This document shows positions 1 through 9,715 of a DNA stretch of 64,000 bases, in pieces (positions within the stretch are counted from its first letter, which is position 1; every line of letters begins with the position of its first letter). The DNA lies in NCBI GenBank assembly GCA_025356335.1, contig JANXUF010000053.1, positions 1-64,000 on the forward strand. Direction: 5' to 3'. A model generated the notes under the pieces. The model saw only the letters and a list, made by a program, of their open reading frames with translations. It searched no databases and was not told where the DNA came from. Origin of the DNA: Actinomycetes bacterium. Lineage in GTDB: Bacteria > Actinomycetota > Acidimicrobiia > Acidimicrobiales > Ilumatobacteraceae. The position numbers were made by a program, and so were the translations under genes.

Positions 1-99
1 GAGCCTGACCGCCCTCGGTCGCGTACATCGTCGGCGCCGGTACGAGTCCGGTCTGCTCTGACACGCACGGCTCGCGCGCCGGCGGCTCGATGTCGGCGG

Positions 100-1035
100 T
101 CAGGTACCGTAGCCGGGGTCGCTGGGCCAGTTCGGCTGAAAGAGATGCCATTGCTCCGGGGCTCTGCCGATCAGAAACTCGAGTTCTCTGGCGAGGTCCT
201 GAGTGATCCTGGCGACGTCTTCGCGGAGTTTGCCGCGACGTTCGGTGCGCAGCGCAGGGCGGACCACGCAGTGGTGGCCGTTGTAGGCCTCGGTGAAGTA
301 CACGCCGACGGGGAACACCGGCGCCCCGGTCCGCAGTCCGAGTGTCGCTGGCCCCGCCGGCAGTGTGGTCTTCTCCCCGAAGAACTCGACCTCGATACCG
401 CCACCTTGAATGTCTCGATCGCACAGCAGGCAGACTGCCTCGTTGTTCTTCAGCGCCTTGAGGATCGCCGAACCTGCCTCTGGGCCGAGCGGGACGACCG
501 TCATACCCAACTTGGCGCGCAGATCGCGGAACCACTCGAACAGTTCCTTGTTCTCCAACGGCTCGACAACGACCGTCATCTTGTGGCCGCGTTCGGTCAT
601 CCACCTGCCAGCCCACTCCCAACCGCCGAGATGGGGCAATGCGAGGATCACGCCGGTGCCGGCCGCGAGCGCGTCAGTGACCTGACTCCAACCGTCGATC
701 GTGAAACCGGCGTCGACGGTGCGACGCGACAGTGCCGGAAGCCGGAAGCTCTCGACCCAATAGCGGGCATATGAATCGAAGGACTGCTGGACCGCAGAAC
801 GCAGCGCAAACCCTTTGAGACGCGGATTGACGCGTTGTAGATGGCGCTCGACCATCGTCCGCTTCGATCGCATCGCCGCAGCCATGCTGAGCCCGAACGC
901 CGAAGCAGACGCCTGGGCGATCGGGCCAGGAGTCAACTGCGCAGCAACCGAGCCGAGCTTGTAGGCGTTGGCGGTGAAGGCGTCGGCGAAACGCTTCTGG
1001 CCGATCTCGAAGCGAGTCGCTCCGGGTTCGCTCAC
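100..1035 (-). CDS. Lysophospholipid/phosphatidylinositol mannoside acyltransferase (LpxL/HtrB-like family)
   Basis: 311 aa ORF with HLGGWEWAG acyltransferase motif; overlaps downstream end of pgsA-like gene. Confidence 0.85.
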   Translation of the reverse strand: MSEPGATRFEIGQKRFADAFTANAYKLGSVAAQLTPGPIAQASASAFGLSMAAAMRSKRTMVERHLQRVNPRLKGFALRSAVQQSFDSYARYWVESFRLPALSRRTVDAGFTIDGWSQVTDALAAGTGVILALPHLGGWEWAGRWMTERGHKMTVVVEPLENKELFEWFRDLRAKLGMTVVPLGPEAGSAILKALKNNEAVCLLCDRDIQGGGIEVEFFGEKTTLPAGPATLGLRTGAPVFPVGVYFTEAYNGHHCVVRPALRTERRGKLREDVARITQDLARELEFLIGRAPEQWHLFQPNWPSDPGYGT

Positions 1036-1724
1036 GGCATCGGGCGTCGGCGGATGCGAACCTGGGCGATGCGGTCGGAGCGAGCCGAGCGGCGCGACTG
1101 ACGCCGCGAGCGCTTCAGATCACGTTTCGCCTCGACGACCGGTGCCACCGCGGCAGCTTTCCACACTTTGAAGAACCGCTGCACCGCCGTGATCGTCGTC
1201 GCCGCCAGCATGACCCACAGGATCGGTACGAGGATCGAACTGAACAGCAGACCGGCACATAGCAGGATGATGCGTTCGGCTCGTTCCATCAGACCGCCCT
1301 TTGCCTGTAGCCCGAGCGATTCGGCCTTTGCCCGTTCGTAGGAGATCACCGACGAGACGGCCATCACGCTGAACGGGAGCATCGCCGCGTGGGCCCCGTT
1401 GTGCGAAGCGAGATACCAGGCCACGCCGCCGAGCAGCAGGCCGTCGGTGATGCGATCCATCACCGAGTCGAAGAACGCACCGCGCTGGCTGGCCGTGTTC
1501 GACGCCTTCGCCAGCGCACCGTCGAGCAGATCCGGCAGTGCGGCGAGCACGACGAGCACGAAGCCGCCGATGAGATGACCCCGTCCGATGATCACAGCCG
1601 CAGCCATGGCGATCAAGACGCCGGCGACGGTCAGGTGGTCGGGCGTCAGCTTCGTACGACGGAGCAGGTTACCGATCGGCCGAACAGCCTTCTCGATGGG
1701 CTTGCGAAACCGGCCATCGAACAT
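1032..1724 (-). CDS. pgsA: CDP-alcohol phosphatidyltransferase (PI-phosphate synthase-like)
   Basis: DLLDGALAKASNTASQRGAFFDSVMDR matches the CDP-OH-P motif; multiple TM segments. Confidence 0.85.
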   Translation of the reverse strand: MFDGRFRKPIEKAVRPIGNLLRRTKLTPDHLTVAGVLIAMAAAVIIGRGHLIGGFVLVVLAALPDLLDGALAKASNTASQRGAFFDSVMDRITDGLLLGGVAWYLASHNGAHAAMLPFSVMAVSSVISYERAKAESLGLQAKGGLMERAERIILLCAGLLFSSILVPILWVMLAATTITAVQRFFKVWKAAAVAPVVEAKRDLKRSRRQSRRSARSDRIAQVRIRRRPMP

Positions 1725-1819
1725 TTCGCAATTGTAGAGCTACGAATCCGCAAGATGGCCGATGAGGACCTCTTTCACATTGCCTTCACAGGGTCCCGTA
1801 TGCCTCCTATGCTCGTGTT

Positions 1820-2143
1820 ATGTCCGAATCTTCGCCGACAGATCTTGCCGTGACGTTCCGTTCCATCGCCCGCCGCCTCAATGAGGCGCTCGATCCCGTC
1901 GGTGGTGACACCTCCATCATCGGCTCGCTTCCGAGAGAACTCGAAGCGGTGATCGACGCCGCTGCCAAGGTCGTCGGCACCGACGCCAGTACCAATGACA
2001 TCGCCGATGCAATCACCGCGCGACACGCCGATCAGTGGTCCGACACGGAACTGACGGAACTTCGCGCCCAGGCGCTCGAGGCCGGGAGGCTACTGCGGGC
2101 AATCGCTGCGGCAGCCGAGGCCAAGGGCACCAACAGCGACTGA
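1820..2143 (+). CDS. Hypothetical protein
   Basis: 107 aa ORF directly upstream of and co-directional with the DUF4032-like gene. Confidence 0.6.
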   Translation: MSESSPTDLAVTFRSIARRLNEALDPVGGDTSIIGSLPRELEAVIDAAAKVVGTDASTNDIADAITARHADQWSDTELTELRAQALEAGRLLRAIAAAAEAKGTNSD

Positions 2144-2152
2144 TCGGCTTCG

Positions 2153-3550
2153 GTGAAACTGCAACTTGCGAACCCGTCGGAGCATCGGGAACTGTTCGGA
2201 ATGCCGTGGCTGACGCCGCTTGGCGAATGGCCTGACGACGACATGTCCGATCCCGGTGGCCTCCATCGTCATATCGTCCGTTTCCTCGAAGTCGGCGAGA
2301 TCACCTACGTCCTGAAGGAACTCCCGGAGCCGTTGGCCGAGCGAGAGTACCGCCTGTTGCGCGCCCTCGCCGCCGAGGACATTCCGACGGCAACCGTGAT
2401 CGGTGTCGTCACCGGCCGTGGGGAACACAACAATGGCGAAGGCATTCTCATCACCCGCCACATCGACTTCTCACTGCCGTACCGCGTGCTGCTGTCGGGT
2501 CGCGGTCTGAAGATCCCGTACCTCGGTGACCGGGTGCTCGACGCGCTCGTCGGTCTGCTCGTCCGCCTGCATCTCGCCGGATTTTCATGGGGTGACTGCT
2601 CGCTCTCGAACACCCTCTTCCGGCGCGATGCCGGGGCGCTCGTCGCTTTCGTCATCGATGTCGAGACCGGGGAGCTGCATCCGAAGTTGTCGGACGGCCA
2701 ACGTTCGATCGATCTCACAATCGCTGTCGAGAACGTCGCCGGAGGTCTCCTCGATCTCGAGGCTGGCGGTTTTCTCGCTGCCGGAATCGATCCGTGGGCC
2801 ACCGCCGAAGATGTCGAGCGTCGCTACCACGAACTGTGGACGGAGCTGACCGCCGAAGAGGAATTCGGCGCTCACGACGTCTACCGCATCGACAAGCGGC
2901 TCGACCGGTTGCACGATCTCGGCTTCGATGCTGCCGAGATCGAATTCACCTCGACGCCCGACGGAACTCAGCTGCGGCTCGTGCCGCGAGTCGTCGAGAC
3001 GGGCTACTTCGCCCCTCGCCTGCAGGCACTGACAGGGCTCGTCACCGGCGAGAACCAGGCGCGTCGCCTGCTCGACAACATCCGCGAGTTCGGTGCTCGC
3101 CGGGATCACGTGATGCAACACCGCCTGCCAGAGCCGTTGACTGCCGCTCGCTGGCTCGAACAGGTCTACGAGCCGGCGATCAGCGCCGTGCCGCGGGAAC
3201 TCGACGACAAGCTCGAGCCCGCTGAACTGTTCCACCAAATTCTCGAACACCGATGGTTCCTCTCGGAGCGCGAGGGACGAGATGTCGGCATGGACGCCGC
3301 TGTCCAGAACTACAGCGCCCACGTCTTGACGGATGCGCCTGACGAGTTGCGCGTCATCGATCCCTCGACCGTCGAACTGCAGGCGATCACCTTCGACCCC
3401 GACCATTTCGAAGGGGACTACGTCTTCGATCCCGATGCAGCAGATCCCGTCGCCGGAGGACATCGATCACAGGACGACGCTGCTGCGGCCGAGGACGATG
3501 ACGACAACGACGACCACGCCTTCCGCAGGCGCTACCCGCCCGTGATCTGA
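2153..3550 (+). CDS. DUF4032 / kinase-like protein
   Basis: 465 aa; kinase-like fold motifs (LHLAGFSWGDCSLSNTLFRRDAG...AFVIDVETGEL); acidic C-terminus. Confidence 0.75.
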   Translation: MKLQLANPSEHRELFGMPWLTPLGEWPDDDMSDPGGLHRHIVRFLEVGEITYVLKELPEPLAEREYRLLRALAAEDIPTATVIGVVTGRGEHNNGEGILITRHIDFSLPYRVLLSGRGLKIPYLGDRVLDALVGLLVRLHLAGFSWGDCSLSNTLFRRDAGALVAFVIDVETGELHPKLSDGQRSIDLTIAVENVAGGLLDLEAGGFLAAGIDPWATAEDVERRYHELWTELTAEEEFGAHDVYRIDKRLDRLHDLGFDAAEIEFTSTPDGTQLRLVPRVVETGYFAPRLQALTGLVTGENQARRLLDNIREFGARRDHVMQHRLPEPLTAARWLEQVYEPAISAVPRELDDKLEPAELFHQILEHRWFLSEREGRDVGMDAAVQNYSAHVLTDAPDELRVIDPSTVELQAITFDPDHFEGDYVFDPDAADPVAGGHRSQDDAAAAEDDDDNDDHAFRRRYPPVI

Positions 3551-4963
3551 TCAGAGCTCGGAAGCGAGTTTCTGGAGGAGTTCCCAACCGGCGACGACGT
3601 GCTGGCGATACGTGGTGCGGCCGCCGATCGAGAAGCGCAGGGCGACCTTGCCGTCGAGCACGGTACGCGTGAACAATGCCTCGCCGCTTTCGTTCGCACG
3701 GGAGATCAGCGCGTCGGTCGCTTCGTCGCCGTCAACCAGGGCGATACACAGCAGGTTGAGCGGATGAGGAGCGACGATGGCGAACCTGGAATCTTCGAGT
3801 ACCCAGCCGGCGAGTTCCTGCGTCAGGGCGACGTGGCGGCGGATCATCTCCTGTGGCGCAGCGACGCCATCGGTTCGCAGCGATAACCACAATTTGAGCG
3901 AGCGGAAGCGACGCCCGAGCGGCACCTGCCAGTCGCGGTAGTCGAGCGCTGCGCCGCTCTCGGCTGCCCGCGAACGCAGGTACTCCGGCAGGATGCTCAA
4001 TGCTCCGAGCAGCGAAGTACGGTCGGAGGTCCAGAAGAGGTTGCAGTCGAAATTGATACCCATCCACTTGTGCGGATTCGTCGTATAGCTGTCGGCATAT
4101 TCGAGGCCGTCGTTGAGCCAGCGGAACTCTGGTGCAAGCGCGCCGATGCCCGCCATTGCCGCGTCGACGTGCAGCCACAGACCCTCACGTCCGGCGATCG
4201 CGCCTATCTCCGCCGTCGGGTCGACGGCCAGCGAACTCGTCGTGCCGTGCGTACTGCACACCCAGAACGGCGTGAGACCGGCGGCGCGGTCGGCAGCGAT
4301 GAGTGACTCCAACACCTCCGGCCTCATCGCCAGTCGTTCGTCGTGAGGCACGATCCGCAACTGCGATGTCCCGATCCCGGCGATCCGCAGTCCCTTCTCG
4401 ATACTCGAATGGGCCTGCGCTGTCGCGTAGGCAACGAGCTTTGTCGTGTCACCATCGGTGTTGATCGAGCCGCCCGTTGCACGAAAGCGCGCTGCGAGAA
4501 TCGACGACAGTGTCGCTTCGCTCGCCGAGCCCTGGATCACTCCCCCGCCGGTATCGCTCGTCGAACGGAAGTGCGGTGGCAGGTCGAGCAGTTCGTGCAT
4601 CCAGTCGAGCATCAGCGTCTCGACCTCGGTACATGCTGGGCTCGTGACCCAGCTCATGCCTTGGACACCGATCCCGGCGGTGACGAGTTCTGCGAGGATC
4701 GATGCATAGCTGACGTTGCTCGGGAAGTAGGCGAAAAACGACGGGTGCTGCCAGTGCGTCAGGCCGGGAACGACGATGTTGTCGAGGTCGGCGACAATGT
4801 TGCTGAACGGTTCGGTTTCCGCCGGCGGGTGCTCGGGAAGTTGTGCGCGGATATCACCCGGCTCGATCTTGCCCTGGACAGCAAGCGAGCCGACATTGCC
4901 CAGATATTCTGCGATCCAATCGATCAGCGCGTGGCCGTTTGCTCGAAACTCTTCCGGGGTCAT
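3551..4963 (-). CDS. Group II PLP-dependent aromatic-L-amino-acid decarboxylase-like protein
   Basis: TTNPHKWMGINFDC PLP-lysine motif and LTHWQHPSFFAYFPSN; ATG at 4963 preferred over the long ORF start at 5527. Confidence 0.85.
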   Translation of the reverse strand: MTPEEFRANGHALIDWIAEYLGNVGSLAVQGKIEPGDIRAQLPEHPPAETEPFSNIVADLDNIVVPGLTHWQHPSFFAYFPSNVSYASILAELVTAGIGVQGMSWVTSPACTEVETLMLDWMHELLDLPPHFRSTSDTGGGVIQGSASEATLSSILAARFRATGGSINTDGDTTKLVAYATAQAHSSIEKGLRIAGIGTSQLRIVPHDERLAMRPEVLESLIAADRAAGLTPFWVCSTHGTTSSLAVDPTAEIGAIAGREGLWLHVDAAMAGIGALAPEFRWLNDGLEYADSYTTNPHKWMGINFDCNLFWTSDRTSLLGALSILPEYLRSRAAESGAALDYRDWQVPLGRRFRSLKLWLSLRTDGVAAPQEMIRRHVALTQELAGWVLEDSRFAIVAPHPLNLLCIALVDGDEATDALISRANESGEALFTRTVLDGKVALRFSIGGRTTYRQHVVAGWELLQKLASEL

Positions 4964-5037
4964 CCGGCCGATGCTAACGACCGCCCCGTCCCCGCCCGGA
5001 GCCGGCAGGTGCTGAAAAGGCGTGAGCGCTGCACTGT

Positions 5038-5871
5038 CTATCGAGATGCGGCGACGAGTGCTGCACCGCCGGCGGCGAGCACGACCCCTGCGATGTTCGT
5101 CCGCGAAACGCGTTCTCCGTCGACCTTCGCCGCCAGTCCCGTCGTGACAACGGGGTACAGCGAGCCCATTACGGTGGCGATGGCGATCGGCCCGATCTGC
5201 AGGGCTCTGGCGATCGACAGACCGGCGGCGACGTTGCATCCTCCGGTGATGATCGCCAACTGTGGCGGACGGCCGACGGGGATGCGGCGCACGACGCAGA
5301 GTGCACCAAGGGTGATCGTTCCGGCGATACCACCGATGGCGATCGGCCATTGGCCGCTGTCGGAACTCACATGACCGAGGGCGACGAAGAACACGGCGAA
5401 TCCGATGCCGCCGATCAGCGCCAGCGCCAGTTCCTCTGCCAGGCCGAGATTCGTCGTCCTGACCTCCGTGCGCAGCGCCAGCAACGGGATGGCAACGAGC
5501 GTGGCGATCACGCCGACCCATCGCCATGGCGTCAGATGCGTGCCAGAGACGACATCGATGATCACCGGCACGAGCGCCGTCGTGATCGCTGTGACCGGGG
5601 CGACGACGCTCATCCTGCCGAGGCTGAGACCGCGCAGGAACACTATGTACGACAGGCTTGCCGCTGCACCAGCGGCGGCACCGAGCACCACGTCACCGCC
5701 ATGCAACGACTTCCACCCGATCAGGACGACGATCGGCGGCAACAACACGGCGTTCGTCAACTGCGCGTAGAACGAGACGACGATCGGCTGATGACCGCCA
5801 GAGGCGCGCCCACCGACATAGTCGCCGAACCCGATGATCAGCGAGGCGATCAGCCCCAGGGTCACAACCAC
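5038..5871 (-). CDS. EamA/DMT family transporter
   Basis: 277 aa, ~10 TM hydrophobic pattern, DMT repeats. Confidence 0.8.
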   Translation of the reverse strand: MVVTLGLIASLIIGFGDYVGGRASGGHQPIVVSFYAQLTNAVLLPPIVVLIGWKSLHGGDVVLGAAAGAAASLSYIVFLRGLSLGRMSVVAPVTAITTALVPVIIDVVSGTHLTPWRWVGVIATLVAIPLLALRTEVRTTNLGLAEELALALIGGIGFAVFFVALGHVSSDSGQWPIAIGGIAGTITLGALCVVRRIPVGRPPQLAIITGGCNVAAGLSIARALQIGPIAIATVMGSLYPVVTTGLAAKVDGERVSRTNIAGVVLAAGGAALVAASR

Positions 5872-6050
5872 CCGGCGAGTGTAGGAGCCGAGCGCCGGCC
5901 GAACAGGCTGCTATTCGGCGACGATTCCGTTGGCTCCGGCGATGACGGCGATGTCCACCAGAGCTGCGACGTCACCCCGATCGACGAGTGGATCGTTCGC
6001 GGTGAGGATCAGCAATGCCCAATGGGTTTGTCGATTCGCTCATCGGAATA

Positions 6051-6063
6051 TGGTACGGTACCA
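6051..6063. promoter_or_regulatory. Perfect palindrome TGGTAC-G-GTACCA upstream of permease
   Basis: Read directly; lies in the divergent intergenic region 5872-6154. Confidence 0.5.
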
Positions 6064-6154
6064 AATGAGTTAGTCGTACGCACGGTTTCAGCGGATGGGG
6101 TGGTCGTTCACAAGATCGATCGAACCGCCGGAGCCCGTTTCCGAGGGGACCGAA

Positions 6155-7546
6155 ATGGAAGCAACCGAAGCCAGGGTGACGACGCTTGCCAACAAGCAGC
6201 TGACGACGATCGACTGCATCGCCCAGTCGCTCGCCGTCGGTCCGATCTTCTCCGCTGCAGCGCTCGGCGGGATCCTCGCAGCGCTGTCGGGTGGTGTCAG
6301 CCTGTTCGTGGTCGTACTGACGACGATCGGCATCTTGGGTATCGGTTGGATCGTGAGCGAACTGGCGAAGCGCTTCAGCGGCTCCGGCACCGTCTACGAG
6401 GCAATCGCCCACACCCTCGGCAAGCCGGCCGGTGTCTTCGCGGCGATGATGTACCACGTAGCGATCACCGCACTCGTGGCGGGGATCCCGATCATCGGCG
6501 GCATCAATCTCAAAGGATTCTGTGCCGATCATCTCGGCTTCGATCCACCATGGTGGATCGCCAGCGTCGTGATCGCCGCGCTCGTGTTCGGGTTCAACGT
6601 CCTCGGCGTGCAGGTCTCGGTCAAGGCGCAGTTGACGATCATCATCGCCTCGACGATCCCGTTCCTGATGCTGTTCCTCGCCGTGTTGATCAACGGTGGC
6701 CCCAACGACAACAGCCTCGGTTCGCTCGATCCGAGCAACATCGCGCCTGGCGGGTCCGTCTTCAAAGGCGTGCTGTTCGCCATCTTGATGTTCATCGGCT
6801 TCGAATGGTCGGCAGCACTCGGCGAGGAGACGGCGAACCCGAAGAGGTCGATCCCGCTCGCTGTTCTCTGGACCGTCGGCCTCTGTGCGGCATTCTACTT
6901 CATCACGCAGTACACCGCCTCGCAGTATCCGTCACCTGACGATCCGACGATCAACATCTTCCTGCCGATCGCCACGGATCGCGTCGGCAGTTGGCTCGGT
7001 GTACTGATCGAGTTGGCGCTGCTGCTCGACATCGTCGCCGTCGGCGTCGGCATCACCGCCGCCGCCTCGAGGGGCCTCTTCACCGTCGCCAGGGACGGCT
7101 TGCTGCCGGCGCCATTGACAAAGGTCAACAAGCGGGATGTGCCGATCGTCGCGACGTCCACAGTCCTCGCGGCAATGCTGGTCATCATCCTCGCAGCGCT
7201 CATCAAATACGGCGACGACGCAGCGTCGGCGTTCAGCATGTTCCTCATCACCTCGACGATCGGCGGCATGCTCATCTGCCTGACCTACGCGATGCTCTGC
7301 CTCGGCGGCCTGAAGATCCTCAGCAGGAATCCGCTGTCACTCGTCGCCGGCGTCGTCGGTCTGGCGACAGCGGTCGGAGGCTTCCTTGCGCAATTCATCA
7401 GCGGCACGGCGCCGACAGGCGATGCGCTGTGGGGCCGCCATATCGGGCTCCTCCTGCTCGTCGTCGTCGCTGCCTGGCTGGTCTTCAATCTGTCGACCAA
7501 ACGGGACAAGGTCGACGCCGCCGCAGACCACGCGCTGCAGCACTGA
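6155..7546 (+). CDS. APC family amino acid/amine permease
   Basis: ~12 TM; SLAVGPIFSAAALGG and GFEWSAALGEETANPKRSIP are APC motifs; SD-like gagggg before ATG 6155. Confidence 0.85.
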   Translation: MEATEARVTTLANKQLTTIDCIAQSLAVGPIFSAAALGGILAALSGGVSLFVVVLTTIGILGIGWIVSELAKRFSGSGTVYEAIAHTLGKPAGVFAAMMYHVAITALVAGIPIIGGINLKGFCADHLGFDPPWWIASVVIAALVFGFNVLGVQVSVKAQLTIIIASTIPFLMLFLAVLINGGPNDNSLGSLDPSNIAPGGSVFKGVLFAILMFIGFEWSAALGEETANPKRSIPLAVLWTVGLCAAFYFITQYTASQYPSPDDPTINIFLPIATDRVGSWLGVLIELALLLDIVAVGVGITAAASRGLFTVARDGLLPAPLTKVNKRDVPIVATSTVLAAMLVIILAALIKYGDDAASAFSMFLITSTIGGMLICLTYAMLCLGGLKILSRNPLSLVAGVVGLATAVGGFLAQFISGTAPTGDALWGRHIGLLLLVVVAAWLVFNLSTKRDKVDAAADHALQH

Positions 7547-7573
7547 CCCGGTGCCGTGGCCAACTGGATGCCG

Positions 7574-8140
7574 TCATTGCGGAATTGGCGTGACCGCAGC
7601 GGTGCTCGCGTCGAGTTCTTCGACTGATCTGAGTACTTCTCGCAGCAGGTGGGCCAGGGAGCGCCTGTCGTCTTCCGAGAGGCGCTTGGTGACCAGCGCC
7701 TCGTGGTCGTTGAACTTCGGGAACAGCCGCTCGATCGTCGACGTGCCGGCGTTGGTGAGTCCGACGACGACCATTCTGCCGTCGTCCGGATTCGGGCGGC
7801 GGGCGACGAGTCCACGTCCTTCGAGGGTCGACACGATGCCGGTCAGGGTCGCCTTGGTGACGCTGCACTGCTCGGCGAGATGGCGGGATTCCTGGTCGCC
7901 CCACACCCACAGCACGAACAGCACCGTGAAGCCGGACCACGACAACTGGTCTGGCCGAAGGACCTCACGCTCCATATGGTTGCGGACGGCACCGGCGACG
8001 CGATAGACGTTGGCGACCGCCGCCATCGCCGCGAAATCGACGTCGTGCAGTTCGCCGACACGTACGGCGACGTCCCGTTCGGCCGGCGTCAGATCTGGCT
8101 CCGCTGTCGCTCGATCGACCGGGGCAGAGCGCTTCGTCAT
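7574..8140 (-). CDS. MarR family transcriptional regulator
   Basis: wHTH: SRHLAEQCSVTKATLTGIVSTLEGRGLVARRPNPDDGRM. Confidence 0.9.
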   Translation of the reverse strand: MTKRSAPVDRATAEPDLTPAERDVAVRVGELHDVDFAAMAAVANVYRVAGAVRNHMEREVLRPDQLSWSGFTVLFVLWVWGDQESRHLAEQCSVTKATLTGIVSTLEGRGLVARRPNPDDGRMVVVGLTNAGTSTIERLFPKFNDHEALVTKRLSEDDRRSLAHLLREVLRSVEELDASTAAVTPIPQ

Positions 8141-8220
8141 CGGTCCTGAAGCTACCGCCAACCGGAGCTCGGCGGCCGTGCACCGGTAGTGACGCGCCGG
8201 CCCCGGCCGACTCGAAGCGT

Positions 8221-9690
8221 TCAGCTCGTACTGCCTTCGACGACCTGGTAGGTGACGAGGTCGCTGTTGAAGTCCAACGCGTAGTCGCCTCCCTCGCGGC
8301 CGATGCCGGAGATCCCGATGCCGCCGAACGGCGCCGTCAGATCACGGATGAGGAAGCAGTTCGTCCAGATCGTTCCGGCACGTATCCCGTGGCCCGCCAG
8401 GTCAGCGCGTGCCTGCGACGAGGTGTAGACGATCGCCGACAGCCCGTAGTTCGTCGAGTTGGCGACCTCGATCGCTTCGGCGTCGTCGACAAACGTCTGC
8501 AGTGTCAGCACCGGTCCGAAGACCTCGTTCTGCACGACCTCGCTGTTGTTGTCCTTCGGTTCGATGAGTGTCGGCTCGTACCACAGGCCACCGTTGCGCC
8601 ACACGTTGCCACCGCGCACGATCACGTCGCCGGCTGTCCTGGCACGCTCGACGAATGCGGCCACGTTGGCGAGATGTTGCGGATGGATCATCGGTGAGAT
8701 CGTCGTGACCGGATCATGGCTGTCGCCGAGCACATGCTGGTCCGTGAAGTGGTTGAACCGTTCGAGGAACTGCCCGCGGATCGATGCCTGGACGATCAGT
8801 CTGGTACCAGCGAGACAGACCTGACCGCTGTCGTCGAACTGGCCGGCGGCCTGCTTGGCGGCAGCGTCGATGTCGGCGTCGTCGAAGACGATGAACGGGC
8901 CCTTGCCGCCGAGTTCTGCGGTGAACGGGACGATGTTGGTCGCCGCCGCCACGCCGATGTGGCGTGCTGTCGCCGGTGAACCGGTGAACGAGACTCGTCG
9001 CACACGCCGATCGGCGACGAGCGCTGCGCCGACTTCTTCTCCGATCCCCTGGACGACGTTGAAGACACCGGGAGGCATTCCTGCGTCGTCTGCGAGGTCG
9101 GCCATCATCGAGCACGACAGCGGCGACCACTCGGCCGGCTTGAGCACGACGGTGTTGCCGGCGGCCAACGCCGGAGCGCATTTCCAGGTCGACAGCATGA
9201 ACGGCGCGTTCCACGGGGTGATGACGACGACCGGTCCGGCCGGTCGGCGAAGCACGGTGTTGCGTGTTCCGTTCGACGACCACACCCTCTCCTCGTAGGC
9301 CTCGGCGATATCGGCATAGGCGCGGAAGTTGCGCGCTCCTCGCGACAGCACGCGGAGCCGCAGGCTCTCGTGCAGCATCGCCATGTCGGCACACTCGACT
9401 GCTGCCAGCGGCTCGATGTTCGCATCGATCAGATCGGCGAGGCGGCGGAGGATCGGACCGCGGCCGGCGGGTCCGAGTGCCGCCCATTCCGCAAAAGCTG
9501 CAGTCGCCGCGCTGATCGCCAGATCCGCCGTCTCGGCGTCACCGCGGGAGACATCGGCAAGCTTTCGCGACCAGTCGAGTGGGCTGCGGTCCTCGAACGT
9601 TCTCTCTGAGGCAACCCTGCGGCCGCCGATGAAATGGTCGACGGAGACCATCACGCCGTCGACCTCGGCTCGTGGATGTTCGGCAATCAT
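8221..9690 (-). CDS. Aldehyde dehydrogenase, HpaE-like (CHMS dehydrogenase-like)
   Basis: FTAELGGKGP, GQVCLAGTRL, and C-terminal LTAPFGGIGISGIGREGGDYALDFNSD as in semialdehyde DH of meta-cleavage pathways. Confidence 0.85.
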   Translation of the reverse strand: MIAEHPRAEVDGVMVSVDHFIGGRRVASERTFEDRSPLDWSRKLADVSRGDAETADLAISAATAAFAEWAALGPAGRGPILRRLADLIDANIEPLAAVECADMAMLHESLRLRVLSRGARNFRAYADIAEAYEERVWSSNGTRNTVLRRPAGPVVVITPWNAPFMLSTWKCAPALAAGNTVVLKPAEWSPLSCSMMADLADDAGMPPGVFNVVQGIGEEVGAALVADRRVRRVSFTGSPATARHIGVAAATNIVPFTAELGGKGPFIVFDDADIDAAAKQAAGQFDDSGQVCLAGTRLIVQASIRGQFLERFNHFTDQHVLGDSHDPVTTISPMIHPQHLANVAAFVERARTAGDVIVRGGNVWRNGGLWYEPTLIEPKDNNSEVVQNEVFGPVLTLQTFVDDAEAIEVANSTNYGLSAIVYTSSQARADLAGHGIRAGTIWTNCFLIRDLTAPFGGIGISGIGREGGDYALDFNSDLVTYQVVEGSTS

Positions 9691-9715
9691 TGCGGCCTCC
9701 TCGAGGCGGACAGTT

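Noticed and set aside
4964-5527. N-terminal extension of the decarboxylase ORF
   Set aside because: Arg-rich translation antisense-frame to the DMT transporter; ATG at 4963 gives the expected decarboxylase N-terminus (MTPEEFRANGHALIDW).
5350-6939. 529-aa plus-strand ORF and other very long antisense ORFs (e.g. 55318-56802 minus, 2585-3463 minus, 4343-5374 plus)
   Set aside because: They lie opposite or out of frame with well-supported genes and have Arg/Asp/His-rich, low-homology translations typical of high-GC spurious ORFs.
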